A DNA stretch of 64,000 nucleotides. Origin: Hygrophila difformis. Its lineage: Eukaryota > Streptophyta > Magnoliopsida > Lamiales > Acanthaceae. This document shows, piece by piece, positions 12,112-23,211 of the stretch. The DNA lies in NCBI GenBank assembly GCA_030278955.1, contig JAOANR010000014.1, forward strand, positions 38,515,453 through 38,579,452, written 5' to 3'. Under the pieces are notes generated by a model, which had not been told where the DNA came from, searched no databases, and saw nothing but the letters and a program-made list of their open reading frames with translations. Numbering within the stretch: position 1 is the first letter of the stretch; each line of letters starts with the position of its first letter. Made by a program: the position numbers and the translations under genes.

Positions 12112-12298
12112 TTAGTTAGTTTTAAAAATAGTTAAATTATAATTATTATATACATCATCTTTCAAATAGATATAAAATCATTACATATTTTTCATTACTC
12201 AAAATATAATTTTTTTTTATTATTTTATAAAGTATAAGTATATATATTATATAAAATATATAATTATGCCCGTCGAATCTCGACGGGTTACTTACTAG
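12112..12298 (+). mobile_element. Helitron 3' terminus
   Basis: An 8-bp perfect stem (CCCGTCGA 12269-12276, TCGACGGG 12280-12287, 3-nt loop) lies 7 nt before CTAG (12295-12298), followed by host T at 12299. This is the standard Helitron 3' end. The matching 5' end (TC...) was not found, and no Rep/helicase ORF is present. Confidence 0.7.
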
Positions 12299-12350
12299 TG
12301 TATATACAATACAAAATGATAGCTAGGGTCTACTTGGATTCTGTACAGTT
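12299..12350 (+). repeat. Right copy of the 129-bp direct repeat, first part
   Basis: Matches 5909-5960. It is cut off at 12350 by the copia element, whose 5-bp target duplication CAGTT is 12346-12350; the copy resumes at 22780. Confidence 0.9.
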
Positions 12351-13301
12351 TGTTGAGTCAAGGTTTTGTTGGAAGTTCAAAGTCGATGATCGAACTCCTC
12401 GGATGAACCTCCTGAGCGGCAGTCTTCTGCGTGACGTGGAATATTTTTGAAAGACTTGCTCCAGCCCAACGACTCTATTCCTAATCTGGGGAGATTATTC
12501 TCTAATGTTTATTTTGCAGGAATCCTCCCTCAGATTAGTGAAATTGAGTTTGAACGTTGTGAGTAACGGACACTGTACAATTCCAACGGCTAGTTGCAGG
12601 TGACCGTTCCAGAATTGCGGCTTCTTGGATAAAAGAGATTTCAGAGGAATGGAAGAACAACTTCTCACGCTTACAATCGTTGGAAACACTCTGAATTCTC
12701 TCTAAGCCTTCGGAAACACTTTGTGAGAAGCCTCGCTCGATTTGCAGCCCTTTGTTACTAGATTCTATCTATTGCTGCTAAATCGACAAGCCTCGGACTT
12801 CCTCCTTGATTGATTTCGAGTCGTTTAACCTACTTGAGGAGATTGTCCAAAGGCTTCACAGGAGATAAGCTACATCGATCAAATTCATCCTGTTCGAGAG
12901 AAGTGATTCACGGACTGCTCCAAGGGAAACTCAAGGCAGGAGCTTTGGGGAGTTGAAATAGGTGGAGATCCTATACCAGAACTTGGAGAGTGTCTGGTTC
13001 TAACAACTATCTGCTTGGAGTTTATGGTGAAGTCATTCTCTTTATTTTGCTAGTGTGTGTGGTTGTTTACCATCTTAAAACACATAGTAAAATAACTCTT
13101 GGATTGGTATCCCCCAGACGTAGGCCGAAGGCCGAACTGGGTAAACAATTTCGTGTCTCATTGATTTACTTTATGCTTGTTTATTATTCCGCTGTGCTTG
13201 TGATTTATATTGGTACATTAATCTGTGTTGGGTGTTTGAGTTCATAATATTCAGTGAACCTCTACATAAAGTGTGAATCTTGCTACTCCGTGGACCTATC
13301 A
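12351..13301 (+). repeat. 5' LTR of young copia element
   Basis: It has TG...CA ends. It differs from the 3' LTR by T/C near 12753 and T/C near 13100. It contains a GGATTGGTATCCCCCAGA block also found in the LTRs at 23.9 and 34.6 kb and, reversed, in the solo LTR at 41.0 kb. An 85-codon open frame inside both LTRs is not considered a gene. Confidence 0.95.
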
Positions 13302-13302
13302 A

Positions 13303-13316
13303 TTGGTATCAGAGCC
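13303..13316 (+). promoter_or_regulatory. Primer binding site (initiator tRNA-Met type)
   Basis: TTGGTATCAGAGCC starts two bases after the 5' LTR and fits the usual plant copia minus-strand primer site, complementary to the 3' end of initiator methionine tRNA. Confidence 0.9.
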
Positions 13317-13347
13317 ACACTCTTGAGGGAGAGATCTCTTTAGCAAG

Positions 13348-16300
13348 ATGAATCCAAAATGGACCTTCAACCAGGCTCCGTTGCTCGATGGGACAAACTT
13401 TGCCTTCTGGAAAAATAAGATGCGCTCGTATCTTATGTCTATTGATGACTTAGCTTGGGATGCTGTTCTCTTCAAATATGAAGCCCCAACTGTCAAGGTT
13501 GATGATGCGATCAAACCTAAGGAGAAGAAGGACTGGACTGCTGAAGATAAGACTGCCTCAAGGATGAATTCCAAGGCCCTACATGCAATCTTCAGTGCTG
13601 TCTCAGAAGATCAATATAGTCTCATCTGCAACTGCACCACAGCCAATGAAGCATGGGAGATCTTGGTTAACTCCTATGAAGGTTCGGCCCCTGTTAGAAT
13701 CTCTAAACTTATCTCTTTAGAAGCTCAAATGCATAAATTACATATGGAGGAGGATGAGTCTATTGGTAGTTATATTAATAGAATTCGTACACTAACAAAT
13801 CAAGCTCAGCAGCTTGGTAAATTCTACTCCTCCCAGGAGATAGTTCGGAAAATTGTAGGTACTCTTCCAGAGAGATTCAACCCTAAAATTGCAGCCCTGG
13901 AGCTCCAAAAAGATTATGACAAGACCTCTGTTGATGAACTTATGGGGATTCTCCAGACATGGGAAATGGACCACTGCAAGAACTTTAAAGGAAAGGCTGT
14001 TGCCTTCAAATCTGAGTCCAAAGTTCAACCTGAACCTGCTGCAGATGATTCGAGCCCTGAAGAGGATGAGAACGATGATCTTGCTTTCTTATCTAAGCGC
14101 ATTGCCAGGTTTCTGAGGGAGAAGAAGCCTAAAACCTTCAAGAGCAAGAAAGGTGAAAGCTCCTCACAGAAGAAATCTGAGAAAAAGAAGTCAGCTAAAC
14201 CTGACAAGAAGCAGATCAAAGACTCTACTGATCCTAGAGGTCCTCAGTGCTACGAATGTGATGGGTTTGGTCATGTGAGAGCTGATTGTGCAAATCTCAA
14301 GAACAAGTCCTCAAGCAACAAAAAGACCTATTGTGCTACCATCAGTGAGGAAGAAGAGTCCAGCTCCAGTGACAGTGATGAGGAGAGTGGGGTGGCCTTT
14401 GCTGGAACCTGGGATTCAGACTCTGAGTCTGAACTTGATACTGGTAACGTTCCTACTTGCATTTCCCCTTTTTCTCTTGATGAAGGTCCCTCCTCCTCTT
14501 CTCACAGGCAAGAGAATCAAACTATTGAAGCACTCAACAACCTCTATGAGGAAACCTATGAGAAACTGGAAAGGACTGAGGAGGACCTAAGGCATGCTTG
14601 CTCTGAGCTTGAGACTGTCAGAGGAGATCATTCAGAGTTAAGAGAGGATCTTGATGAGCTTGTTGCCAGATTTTATGTTCAATGGGAAGAACTTCAAAAG
14701 ACTCATCAAGAACTTGAAGCTTTCAAATCAGAATATCAAACTCAGAGGGAGGAACTTCTTGAGATTCAACGAGATCATGACAGGATGCACTATTTGGTTC
14801 ATTCTCTGGAACCAACTGTTGGGGATCTTGCCCTCAGGAATGAGGAACTAGCTGTAGAGGCTGATGAACTCAGAGTGGCAAACAGATCCCTATCAGAACA
14901 AGTCATTTCTCTATCCAGTCAAAGAGATGACTTTCAGCAAGAAGTGATCAACCTCAGTGAGCAAGTCCAAAATCTGTCAATTGTAAATGACACTCTAACA
15001 GAGAAGGTCACTACCCTGATGGAGCAGAAGGAAGATTTCCAGCAACAAGTAACCAATCTAAGTGATCAAGTGCATGATCTTACAACCAAGGTTGAAAATG
15101 CTGAAGAGCTGACAAGCAAACTAAACAAAGGGAAGGATGTTCTCAGTGAAATCTTATCATCTACCAGGGCTCATGGAGATAGGCGCGGGATTGGCTACTC
15201 AAAAGAATGTTCCAGCTCTAAAGAAAGAATCTTTGTGAAAGAAGGAACATCCTCAGATGAGTCCCCAGAAGGAATCACTGAACAGAAGAAGGTTCAAACC
15301 AAAGGCTCCAAGAAGATTACCAGACGTCGTGTTCCTCCTGCTGTACCCTTAGAATGTGAGTATTGCAGAACGTATGGGCATCAGACAAGCGCATGTCACA
15401 TTCTTGCCAGAGATGCGTTGTCCGGCAGACCTGTCTTATGGCCAAATGAGGAGCTGAAAAGAAGCATGCTTAGGAGAGAATGGCGTGTGAAATACCCTAT
15501 GGTATGTCACATGGCATTTCAAACTTCTGCCAAGGATGGAAGGAAATTAGCCTGGTACTTCGACAGTGGATGTTCAGGTCACATGACCGGCAACAAAGAT
15601 CTCCTGTCCGACTACAAGGAGATTGATGGAGGATATGTTGTTTTTGGTGATGGGAAGAAAGGCAAGGTTGTTGGTATGGGTTCACTAACCTGTCCTGAAC
15701 TACCTGATCTGGAAGTTGTTCACCATGTGGAAGGTCTCTGTGCCAACCTCATCAGTATTAGCCAGCTATGTGATGATGATCTCAAAGTATCCTTTGATAA
15801 GAAGTACTGTGAAGTACTTAATTCTAAACAAGAGTGTGTTATGAGAGGACTGAGGTCCCGTAATAATTGTTATTTGTTTGGTCAATCTTGTTTGTCTGCT
15901 GAGAATACAGGTGCAGGTTCTTATCTAACTCACCTTTGGCATGAAAGGCTAGGTCACTTGAATTTCAAGGACCTGATCAAGCTAAGCAGAACAGGTGCCA
16001 TCAAGGGCTTACCATCCCTCAAGAAAGCTGATGTTGAGATGTGCGATGATTGTATGAAGAACAAACAACACAGAGCTTCTCACAGATCCATTGACCAGTC
16101 TGGTTCAACTCAGTGTCTTGAACTTCTTCATATGGACCTGTTTGGACCTACTGAGGTTAAAAGTCTTGGGGGTAAGCAATATGTTTTTGTATGTGTTGAT
16201 GACTTTTCTAGATATACTTGGGTTTATTTCCTCAGGGAAAAGAGTGAAGCTCTCAAGGTGTTCATTAAGCTTTGCAACCAACTGATCACTGAAAAGGAGT

Positions 16301-18609
16301 GTAAGATCAAGAGAATACGAAGTGATCATGGTGGAGAGTTTGAAAGTCATGCCTTTGAAGAATTCTGCAGTGAATTTGGAATAAAGCATGAATTCTCTGC
16401 TCCTCGTACCCCCCAACAGAATGGAGTGGTGGAAAGAAAGAACAGGACCATCCAGGAAATGGCTCGAGTCATGCTAAACTCAAAGGGTGTTCCACAAAAT
16501 CTCTGGGCAGAAGCTGTGCACACAGCTTGCTATGTGATCAATCGAGTTCACATGAGACCAAAATCCTTGAAAACCCCTTTTGAGATCTGGAATGGTAAAA
16601 AGACTTCTATCTCTTATTTCCATATCTTTGGTAGCAAATGCTTTGTTCTTAATGACAGGGAAAACCTTGGAAAATTCCAAGAAAAAAGTGATGAAGGAGT
16701 GTTCGTTGGTTACTCCCCATCCAGCAAAGCCTACAGGGTATACTTGCCAAAGACAAGGAAGGTGATAGAATCTGTCAATGTGGTCATTGAGGACAAGCCA
16801 AGCAAGTTTCAGAACTATCTTGATGATGACATCAGGAAGAATCTTGAGAGTGATGATGAAGGCAATCTGGATCTACCTCCTTCTGGTGGTGCTGAACAGT
16901 CTGTGGTTCAAACTGACAAGGAGAACTGCCCTCCTAGTCCTTCTACTCCCATCAGAAGAATTCACAGGAATCATGATGAAGAGGATCTGATTGGAGACAT
17001 TAATGAAGGAAGGAAGACCTGGACCAAGAAGCGGATCAACTACAAAGAGCTAGCAGGTTTACATTGTTTCACTTCAACAATTGAACCCAGCAAGGTTGAT
17101 GAAGCTCTTTCTGATGAACACTGGATCTCGGCTATGCAAGAGGAACTCCAGCAGTTCAAAAGAAATGATGTTTGGACCTTGGTAGAAAGACCAGAGGGTG
17201 TTAATGTCATCGGGACGAAGTGGATATTCAAGAACAAGTCAGACGAGAATGGAAATATTACAAGGAACAAAGCCAGACTTGTTGCTCAGGGCTACACCCA
17301 AGTGGAAGGCGTGGATTTCAGTGAGACCTTCGCTCCAGTGGCTAGACTTGAAGCAGTTCGTTTGTTGATAGCCATAGCATGCTCCTATGAATTCAAGCTC
17401 TATCAGATGGATGTCAAGAGTGCATTCCTTAATGGTATGTTGAAGGAAAAAGCCTATGTTGAGCAACCAAAAGGCTTTGTAGATCCACATTTTCCAGACC
17501 ACGTTTACAAGTTGAACAAAGCACTGTATGGTTTGAAGCAAGCTCCCCGAGCTTGGTATGATCGCCTGTCATCCTTTCTACTAGAGAATGGTTATGAACG
17601 AGGAAGCACTGACAAGACCCTTTTCATAAAAAGGGAGGCCAAAGGATTTCTCATTGCACAAATTTATGTTGATGACATTGTGTTTGGTTCTACCTCACAC
17701 ATTCTCAAAGACAAATTTGTCAGCATTATGAGTAAGGAATTCGAGATGAGTCTCGTGGGAGAACTGACATACTTTCTAGGTTTGCAGGTGTCTCAAAAGA
17801 AAGAAGGGATCTTCATAAGTCAAGCCAAATATGCCAAGAACATTGTGAAAAAATTTGGCATGGAGTCCAGCAAGCCAGTTCGAACTCCAATTGGAACCAA
17901 TGACAAACTCAGCAAGGATTCAAATGGTAAAAGTGTTGATTGCAAATTATATCGAAGTATAATTGGTAGCCTTCTCTATCTTGCAGCTAGCAGGCCCGAT
18001 ATTAGCTATGCCGTGGGAGTTTGTGCGAGATATCAAGCTGACCCCAAAGAATCTCATTTGCATGCTGCCAAGAGGATCATAAAGTATGTAGCTGGCACTG
18101 CTAACCTTGGGATATGGTATTCGAAAGATTCCAGCTTGCAACTAATTGGCTACAGCGATGCTGACTGGGCCGGGTGCACGGATGATAGAAAGAGTACTAC
18201 TGGAGGGTGTTTCTATGTAGGAACTAACCTTGTAAGTTGGTACAGTAAGAAGCAGTCTTCCATCTCATTATCTACTGCAGAAGCAGAGTACTTAGCTGCT
18301 GGAAGTTGCTGCTCTCAATTATTATGGATGAAACAAATGCTGAAGGATTATGGTATTGAACACAAAGAATTGATTCTCTTATGTGATAACATGAGTGCAA
18401 TCAATATTGCAAAAAATCCTGTGCAGCATAGTCGAACCAAGCATATCGATATCCGTCATCATTTCATCCGAGAGCTAGTTGAAGATGGTATTGTGACTAT
18501 TCAACATGTGGGTACTGAGCTTCAACATGCAGATATTTTCACCAAAGTTTTGAGCAACGATCGATTTGAGGCCCTAAGACGTGAGCTTGGGCTCTGCATA
18601 ATCGACTGA
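13348..18609 (+). CDS. Copia gag-pol polyprotein (1753 aa), intact
   Basis: The domains are in copia order. Gag (about 1-320) starts [15 protein letters not shown] and has a CCHC knuckle [14 protein letters not shown] at 301-314. A long glutamate-rich coiled coil (about 395-600) and a second zinc-knuckle-like [15 protein letters not shown] (about 669-683) follow. The aspartic protease DSG is at about 739-741 and the gag-pre-integrase HERLGHL near 870. Integrase has D930, D993 and E1029, the last two 36 apart as in DD35E. Reverse transcriptase has YVDD at 1440-1443. RNase H lies at about 1600-1735, with SDADWAG and a STAEAEY segment. The protein makes the particle, cleaves itself, copies the RNA and integrates the cDNA. 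All catalytic residues looked for are present. The coiled-coil insert makes it longer than usual copia polyproteins. Confidence 0.96.
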   Translation: MNPKWTFNQAPLLDGTNFAFWKNKMRSYLMSIDDLAWDAVLFKYEAPTVKVDDAIKPKEKKDWTAEDKTASRMNSKALHAIFSAVSEDQYSLICNCTTANEAWEILVNSYEGSAPVRISKLISLEAQMHKLHMEEDESIGSYINRIRTLTNQAQQLGKFYSSQEIVRKIVGTLPERFNPKIAALELQKDYDKTSVDELMGILQTWEMDHCKNFKGKAVAFKSESKVQPEPAADDSSPEEDENDDLAFLSKRIARFLREKKPKTFKSKKGESSSQKKSEKKKSAKPDKKQIKDSTDPRGPQCYECDGFGHVRADCANLKNKSSSNKKTYCATISEEEESSSSDSDEESGVAFAGTWDSDSESELDTGNVPTCISPFSLDEGPSSSSHRQENQTIEALNNLYEETYEKLERTEEDLRHACSELETVRGDHSELREDLDELVARFYVQWEELQKTHQELEAFKSEYQTQREELLEIQRDHDRMHYLVHSLEPTVGDLALRNEELAVEADELRVANRSLSEQVISLSSQRDDFQQEVINLSEQVQNLSIVNDTLTEKVTTLMEQKEDFQQQVTNLSDQVHDLTTKVENAEELTSKLNKGKDVLSEILSSTRAHGDRRGIGYSKECSSSKERIFVKEGTSSDESPEGITEQKKVQTKGSKKITRRRVPPAVPLECEYCRTYGHQTSACHILARDALSGRPVLWPNEELKRSMLRREWRVKYPMVCHMAFQTSAKDGRKLAWYFDSGCSGHMTGNKDLLSDYKEIDGGYVVFGDGKKGKVVGMGSLTCPELPDLEVVHHVEGLCANLISISQLCDDDLKVSFDKKYCEVLNSKQECVMRGLRSRNNCYLFGQSCLSAENTGAGSYLTHLWHERLGHLNFKDLIKLSRTGAIKGLPSLKKADVEMCDDCMKNKQHRASHRSIDQSGSTQCLELLHMDLFGPTEVKSLGGKQYVFVCVDDFSRYTWVYFLREKSEALKVFIKLCNQLITEKECKIKRIRSDHGGEFESHAFEEFCSEFGIKHEFSAPRTPQQNGVVERKNRTIQEMARVMLNSKGVPQNLWAEAVHTACYVINRVHMRPKSLKTPFEIWNGKKTSISYFHIFGSKCFVLNDRENLGKFQEKSDEGVFVGYSPSSKAYRVYLPKTRKVIESVNVVIEDKPSKFQNYLDDDIRKNLESDDEGNLDLPPSGGAEQSVVQTDKENCPPSPSTPIRRIHRNHDEEDLIGDINEGRKTWTKKRINYKELAGLHCFTSTIEPSKVDEALSDEHWISAMQEELQQFKRNDVWTLVERPEGVNVIGTKWIFKNKSDENGNITRNKARLVAQGYTQVEGVDFSETFAPVARLEAVRLLIAIACSYEFKLYQMDVKSAFLNGMLKEKAYVEQPKGFVDPHFPDHVYKLNKALYGLKQAPRAWYDRLSSFLLENGYERGSTDKTLFIKREAKGFLIAQIYVDDIVFGSTSHILKDKFVSIMSKEFEMSLVGELTYFLGLQVSQKKEGIFISQAKYAKNIVKKFGMESSKPVRTPIGTNDKLSKDSNGKSVDCKLYRSIIGSLLYLAASRPDISYAVGVCARYQADPKESHLHAAKRIIKYVAGTANLGIWYSKDSSLQLIGYSDADWAGCTDDRKSTTGGCFYVGTNLVSWYSKKQSSISLSTAEAEYLAAGSCCSQLLWMKQMLKDYGIEHKELILLCDNMSAINIAKNPVQHSRTKHIDIRHHFIRELVEDGIVTIQHVGTELQHADIFTKVLSNDRFEALRRELGLCIID

Positions 18610-18713
18610 ATTGTGTCTCTCCTCTTCCCCCATGGTGTAAAGGTTAAATTCCTCAAGCCCAATACTTGTTATATTTTTTAACTAATTAATTTTGGGCTGC
18701 AGGAGTTATATGT

Positions 18714-18737
18714 TTTAGGGGGAGAGTTTTATAAAGG
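18714..18737 (+). promoter_or_regulatory. Polypurine-like tract and TATA-like box between pol and second ORF
   Basis: TTTAGGGGGAGAG is directly followed by TTTTATAAAGG. The first resembles the GGGGGAG tracts repeated near the 3' LTR; the second could be a TATA box for the downstream ORF. Both roles are inferred. Confidence 0.3.
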
Positions 18738-18984
18738 CCCAATTGTTTGTGCGGCCCAAATCTGTCATTTCATGGAATCTTGCAGACTTACTCTTTCGAG
18801 AAGTTCACTGCAGAAGGATCATCATTGAGTTTTTCCTAAGGGCGGGAAGAAATCTATTTCTTCATTCGAGTATTCGATTCCCTTCTCTCAGCTTGTCTCT
18901 CGTCCTTTCGACTAACCCCTGTTCTTGATTATTCAGTGTTAAATTTTGTGAAGTTTTCGTTGAGTTCTGGTTGTAGCATTTACG

Positions 18985-21363
18985 ATGGTGAATACGCGAA
19001 GCTCTAAGGGTTCCGCTCCTCCTCAAGCAAAACCTCCTGCTCCTAAGAAGGTTGCGGTTCCTACGCGAAAGCCCAGAAGGGAAGTGCCCCCCAATCTACT
19101 GGAGAATCTTGAGAAAGAAGTTCATTCAGGCGCTGTAATGGACCCTTTGGACATCAGAAATGAACTCCAAGAGGCGGGAGTGGCGGTTCAGGGGGAGTTA
19201 CCCACGTCGGGGGTTACATCCACGAAACCCTCGTCTGCGAACGTGTCATCTCGGGCAGTTACCAAGTCGCAATCGGCTATTTCTCATGACATTCCTCAAT
19301 CGAAGGATGCTTCTATCATGGAGTCTCCCAAAAATTTGAGAACTCTAGCCAATGCTGCTTCAACTGCCGGAGTTGAGGAACCATCAAAGAAAGGTACAAA
19401 AATTGCTCCTAAATCCACTGATACTTCTACAAATGTGCCTACAGGAAAGGCTGTTTCTGAAGGGAAGGCTCCGAGCACCTCCCCACCAGTCTCAACTACT
19501 TCCAAGAAGAAAGGAAAGAGCCTCAAAAAGTCTAGTGTTCCTGCAACCAAATCTACTGTTACAGAGGTTCCAGTTGCTGCTAGTACGATTCCACCCAATC
19601 CAGTGGCTGTTGCTAAGAAACCTATGGTGTCTACTCGTGCCAAAAGGAAGATAGACCTGGTCCCTAAGCCATTCTTTCCAGGAGTCAAGAAGCATGCTGC
19701 CGCCTCACCTCCTATTGATGCTGTACCCCTCTCATTTCTGAGGCCTGCTGTGATGACTCAACAAGGACCTAAGGAACTCACTCCTTCTATGATCGAAAAA
19801 TCCATCCAGAGCCCTACTCAAGTTGATCCTGCTCCACAACAACTTTCCTTAGCAAAGGAATCATCTGCTTCTGAGAAACCTTCTGGATCAACAATTGTTG
19901 AGGAAAGTTCTGTCATGGCTATGAATCCTCCCAGGGATCAAACTGATGAGGCTATTGAAGATGTTGTCACCACTGGTCCGAACGAGGAAGCTGTTGATGA
20001 TGTGTCAGAAGAGTCTAGTTCAGAAGGAGAAGTGTCTGAGTCCGGAGAAGAAGATGAAGAACCAGTTGTTGCCACAGGATCCAAGGTTGCTCCAGTTCCA
20101 TTCACAAAAGTGCAGAGGAAAGAGAAGTCCGATAGTGAATATGAAGAATCCGATGAGGAAGTGTCTGGAGATGTCTCTGGAGAAGGAGAGGAAGAGGAAC
20201 AACAAGATGATGAAGTGCCTCAGGCCACTGGTGGTTCAAGAAGGTCAAGTGATACAGAAACACTCAATGAGCTTAGATCAAAGGCCAAGCTTGATGCAAA
20301 AGGAAAGAAAGTCACCAAGGGAAAGGGCAAATCCAGTCAGTCCATTGAGAAGCCGTACAATGTTCAGTTCCACTCTCACTACAACATGTACTACTTTGTC
20401 ACAGTGTTGGTCAAAAAGAAATTTAGAGCAGAACACACCTATCAAGGGAAGAGGTTCATTGAGATGGGTTGGACCAAGTACTTGGAAAAGAGGTCTCTGC
20501 TCAAATGGGCATCCTGCTGGGAGAGCTACAAACCAGTGTTTGTCAAGGAATTCTATGCCAATCTGAAGAAGGATGTGGTTATTCCCAATCGTCCCTGGTT
20601 CAATCTGAATTATACTCAAGGATTTTTCTATGATCTCACTGCTGACAAGATCAATGCATTACTGGGTGTTCCAGATGTTCCATTTGATACCATTTATGCC
20701 CCTGGTACTTCATTTGACAGTCATAAGGTGGCTCAAGCTGTGACTAAGAAGAAGACTATGAGAATGCCTGGAAATGGTGTCAGCTCAGGAGACCTAACTC
20801 TGAAGTTCTCCCTGATCTACAAGTTCTGTGCCTCAAATGTTTTTCCCACAGCCAACCATTCCTTGGTGACTAAGGATATGTGCCATCTGATCTATGCCAT
20901 TGAGATGAAAGAGCCAATCAATTATGGGCAGTTAGTTCTCTCCCACATGAGCAAGATTGCAGAAAGTCTCAAAGATGATGGGAAAGTGCTACTTCCTTAT
21001 CCAGCCCTGATCACAGCATATCTAGAAGGAGAAAACATTCTTGGAGGGAAGAAGGTGGCAACCAATCCCATTGTGGAGTTTGCTATCTCTCAGAGACTTC
21101 TAAAGAAGACCCCTGATCTTCCTGGTCCTGATGGTTCATTACCTAATCAGAGTGCTTTAGACCATGCCAAGACAGTCATCTCTGCTGCTGTTCAAGAGTT
21201 AAGGGAATTGAGGGAAAGACAGACTCGGATAGAAGAAATGCTTGACCAAGCCTTAGCTCTTCTGCCTGAGGTCTGGTCAGATGATGAAGGTGCTATTCTA
21301 CACATTCCACAGGAGGATGAGGATGAAAGGGACTCTGAAGATGCTGATGAAGCTGAAGAGTGA
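18985..21363 (+). CDS. Extra retrotransposon ORF, plant-transposon-domain protein (792 aa)
   Basis: This separate ORF lies 375 nt after the gag-pol stop and inside the same element. Residues 1-450 are low complexity: a Lys/Pro/Ser/Thr-rich start (MVNTRSSKGS), many KK and KR pairs, then a strongly acidic Glu/Ser stretch. From about 453 to 705 it looks globular, with VKEFYANLKKD, DKINALLGVP and VTKDMCHLIYAIEM. These match what I recall of the plant family annotated as putative plant transposon protein. The end has a short coiled coil (ELRELRERQTRIEEML) and an acidic tail. Sireviruses often carry an extra ORF here, sometimes called env-like. I see no signal peptide or membrane helix, so an envelope role is not supported; the charged N-terminus suggests a nuclear or nucleic-acid role. 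Function unknown. Confidence 0.85.
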   Translation: MVNTRSSKGSAPPQAKPPAPKKVAVPTRKPRREVPPNLLENLEKEVHSGAVMDPLDIRNELQEAGVAVQGELPTSGVTSTKPSSANVSSRAVTKSQSAISHDIPQSKDASIMESPKNLRTLANAASTAGVEEPSKKGTKIAPKSTDTSTNVPTGKAVSEGKAPSTSPPVSTTSKKKGKSLKKSSVPATKSTVTEVPVAASTIPPNPVAVAKKPMVSTRAKRKIDLVPKPFFPGVKKHAAASPPIDAVPLSFLRPAVMTQQGPKELTPSMIEKSIQSPTQVDPAPQQLSLAKESSASEKPSGSTIVEESSVMAMNPPRDQTDEAIEDVVTTGPNEEAVDDVSEESSSEGEVSESGEEDEEPVVATGSKVAPVPFTKVQRKEKSDSEYEESDEEVSGDVSGEGEEEEQQDDEVPQATGGSRRSSDTETLNELRSKAKLDAKGKKVTKGKGKSSQSIEKPYNVQFHSHYNMYYFVTVLVKKKFRAEHTYQGKRFIEMGWTKYLEKRSLLKWASCWESYKPVFVKEFYANLKKDVVIPNRPWFNLNYTQGFFYDLTADKINALLGVPDVPFDTIYAPGTSFDSHKVAQAVTKKKTMRMPGNGVSSGDLTLKFSLIYKFCASNVFPTANHSLVTKDMCHLIYAIEMKEPINYGQLVLSHMSKIAESLKDDGKVLLPYPALITAYLEGENILGGKKVATNPIVEFAISQRLLKKTPDLPGPDGSLPNQSALDHAKTVISAAVQELRELRERQTRIEEMLDQALALLPEVWSDDEGAILHIPQEDEDERDSEDADEAEE

Positions 21364-21810
21364 TGTTTTTGCCATGCAAGCTGATCCAGAGGGGGAGTAG
21401 AAAACTTTTCAAATTTTCAAAAATTCCAACACCTGATGAAGCTGCTCCCTGGAAGTTTGGTAACATCTTTCTAACCCTACAACTTTTTAAATTCTGTTGA
21501 GATCTTTGATCAAGATACTCTGATATTTTCTGTGGTTGTTTGTTTTGAACTATCTTATGTTGGATTGATGTTGATTATGCCTGCTGATGGATACTCTGAA
21601 CTGTTAATGTTTTGATGAATGCTTGTAATAGTTGTGAACTGGTCCCCTGTTTGATTTTAATGTAAGCTCTATGTGTTGACTGTGTCATCTTATGAAGAGC
21701 TATCTCTGGGATGTAATTTGGTGGTTGGGATTTGGATGCTAGTAGGTTCATTGTTATTCTTGTAATAGTTCATCATCGGTTGGTATTTTGTACTGGCTCA
21801 CTTCCTGCCA

Positions 21811-21823
21811 AAAAGGGGGAGAT
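21811..21823 (+). promoter_or_regulatory. Polypurine tract before 3' LTR
   Basis: AAAAGGGGGAGAT abuts the 3' LTR start (21824) and primes plus-strand synthesis. A further AGAGGGGGAG lies near 21390. Confidence 0.85.
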
Positions 21824-22774
21824 TGTTGAGTCAAGGTTTTGTTGGAAGTTCAAAGTCGATGATCGAACTCCTCGGATGAACCTCCTGAGCGGCAGTCTTC
21901 TGCGTGACGTGGAATATTTTTGAAAGACTTGCTCCAGCCCAACGACTCTATTCCTAATCTGGGGAGATTATTCTCTAATGTTTATTTTGCAGGAATCCTC
22001 CCTCAGATTAGTGAAATTGAGTTTGAACGTTGTGAGTAACGGACACTGTACAATTCCAACGGCTAGTTGCAGGTGACCGTTCCAGAATTGCGGCTTCTTG
22101 GATAAAAGAGATTTCAGAGGAATGGAAGAACAACTTCTCACGCTTACAATCGTTGGAAACACTCTGAATTCTCTCTAAGCCTTCGGAAACACTTTGTGAG
22201 AAGCCTCGCTCGATTTGCAGCCCTCTGTTACTAGATTCTATCTATTGCTGCTAAATCGACAAGCCTCGGACTTCCTCCTTGATTGATTTCGAGTCGTTTA
22301 ACCTACTTGAGGAGATTGTCCAAAGGCTTCACAGGAGATAAGCTACATCGATCAAATTCATCCTGTTCGAGAGAAGTGATTCACGGACTGCTCCAAGGGA
22401 AACTCAAGGCAGGAGCTTTGGGGAGTTGAAATAGGTGGAGATCCTATACCAGAACTTGGAGAGTGTCTGGTTCTAACAACTATCTGCTTGGAGTTTATGG
22501 TGAAGTCATTCTCTTTATTTTGCTAGTGTGTGTGGTTGTTTACCATCTTAAAACACATAGTAAAATAACTCCTGGATTGGTATCCCCCAGACGTAGGCCG
22601 AAGGCCGAACTGGGTAAACAATTTCGTGTCTCATTGATTTACTTTATGCTTGTTTATTATTCCGCTGTGCTTGTGATTTATATTGGTACATTAATCTGTG
22701 TTGGGTGTTTGAGTTCATAATATTCAGTGAACCTCTACATAAAGTGTGAATCTTGCTACTCCGTGGACCTATCA
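21824..22774 (+). repeat. 3' LTR of young copia element
   Basis: 951 bp, the same length as the 5' LTR and about 99.8 % identical by eye. It is followed by the CAGTT target duplication at 22775-22779. Confidence 0.95.
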
Positions 22775-22779
22775 CAGTT

Positions 22780-22856
22780 ATGATCATTGGACGTATACGT
22801 GGATGATGCAGGTTTTAATACATCGTTTCAAAGGGTCAGACAACATGAAATTATTA
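22780..22856 (+). repeat. Right copy of the 129-bp direct repeat, second part
   Basis: Matches 5961-6037 exactly by eye and continues the part interrupted at 12350. Afterwards the sequence diverges (TCGTATGC here, GAAGTAAT at 6038). Confidence 0.9.
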
Positions 22857-23206
22857 TCGTATGCATGCATTTATTTCCGGCTTAAATATAAATTCGACCA
22901 TTTTGTTGGTCTAAAATTGCTTGAAAACTCAATTGAGATATATTTGTTGAAATTAAATTTAGTCCAAATGGTAAATATTCAATCCAAACGACGTCTTTAT
23001 TGGGAAATGGCAAAAAGTTGTTGCACAATATTGGGAATCATTTTCCTCGTCTATGTCTCGATATAAAGAGGAGGAAAATGATTCATCGTCTAAATCTTTG
23101 TTGGTCGGTCACATATCTTGTTTGTTTCCTCGCTGGGGCGAAAACGTAAACAAAGGCGAAGACACATGAGGAAATTACTTTAATTTTAACTTTTCTAATA
23201 ATGTTC
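22857..23206 (+). other. Intergenic DNA with a coding-like remnant
   Basis: This lies between the young copia and the older gag-only copia. A 65-codon frame, 22975-23169, with no Met start has a protein-like composition (GKWQKVVAQYWESFSSSM..., ending NVNKGEDT) and a TGA stop. It could be the last exon or a relic of a gene. I do not recognise it. Confidence 0.3.
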
Positions 23207-23211
23207 CATCT

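Larger units (their letters stand above)
12351..22774 (+). mobile_element. Complete young Ty1/copia retrotransposon, Sirevirus-like, with extra ORF
   Basis: The element is 10,424 bp. LTRs of 951 bp begin TGTTGAG and end CCTATCA, and CAGTT target duplications flank it (12346-12350, 22775-22779). Primer binding site and polypurine tract are in place. The gag-pol frame is a single uninterrupted ORF, followed by a second ORF of 792 codons. The LTRs differ at about two positions by eye, so insertion is very recent and the copy may still be active. Lineage is inferred from the gag-pol layout, an extra ORF after pol, and several GGGGGAG tracts (18718, 21393 and at the 3' LTR). Confidence 0.95.

Noticed and set aside
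12990..13247. 85-codon frame repeated in both LTRs of the young copia (again at 22463-22720)
   Set aside because: It lies wholly in the LTR and is duplicated only because LTRs are; no domain or family support.
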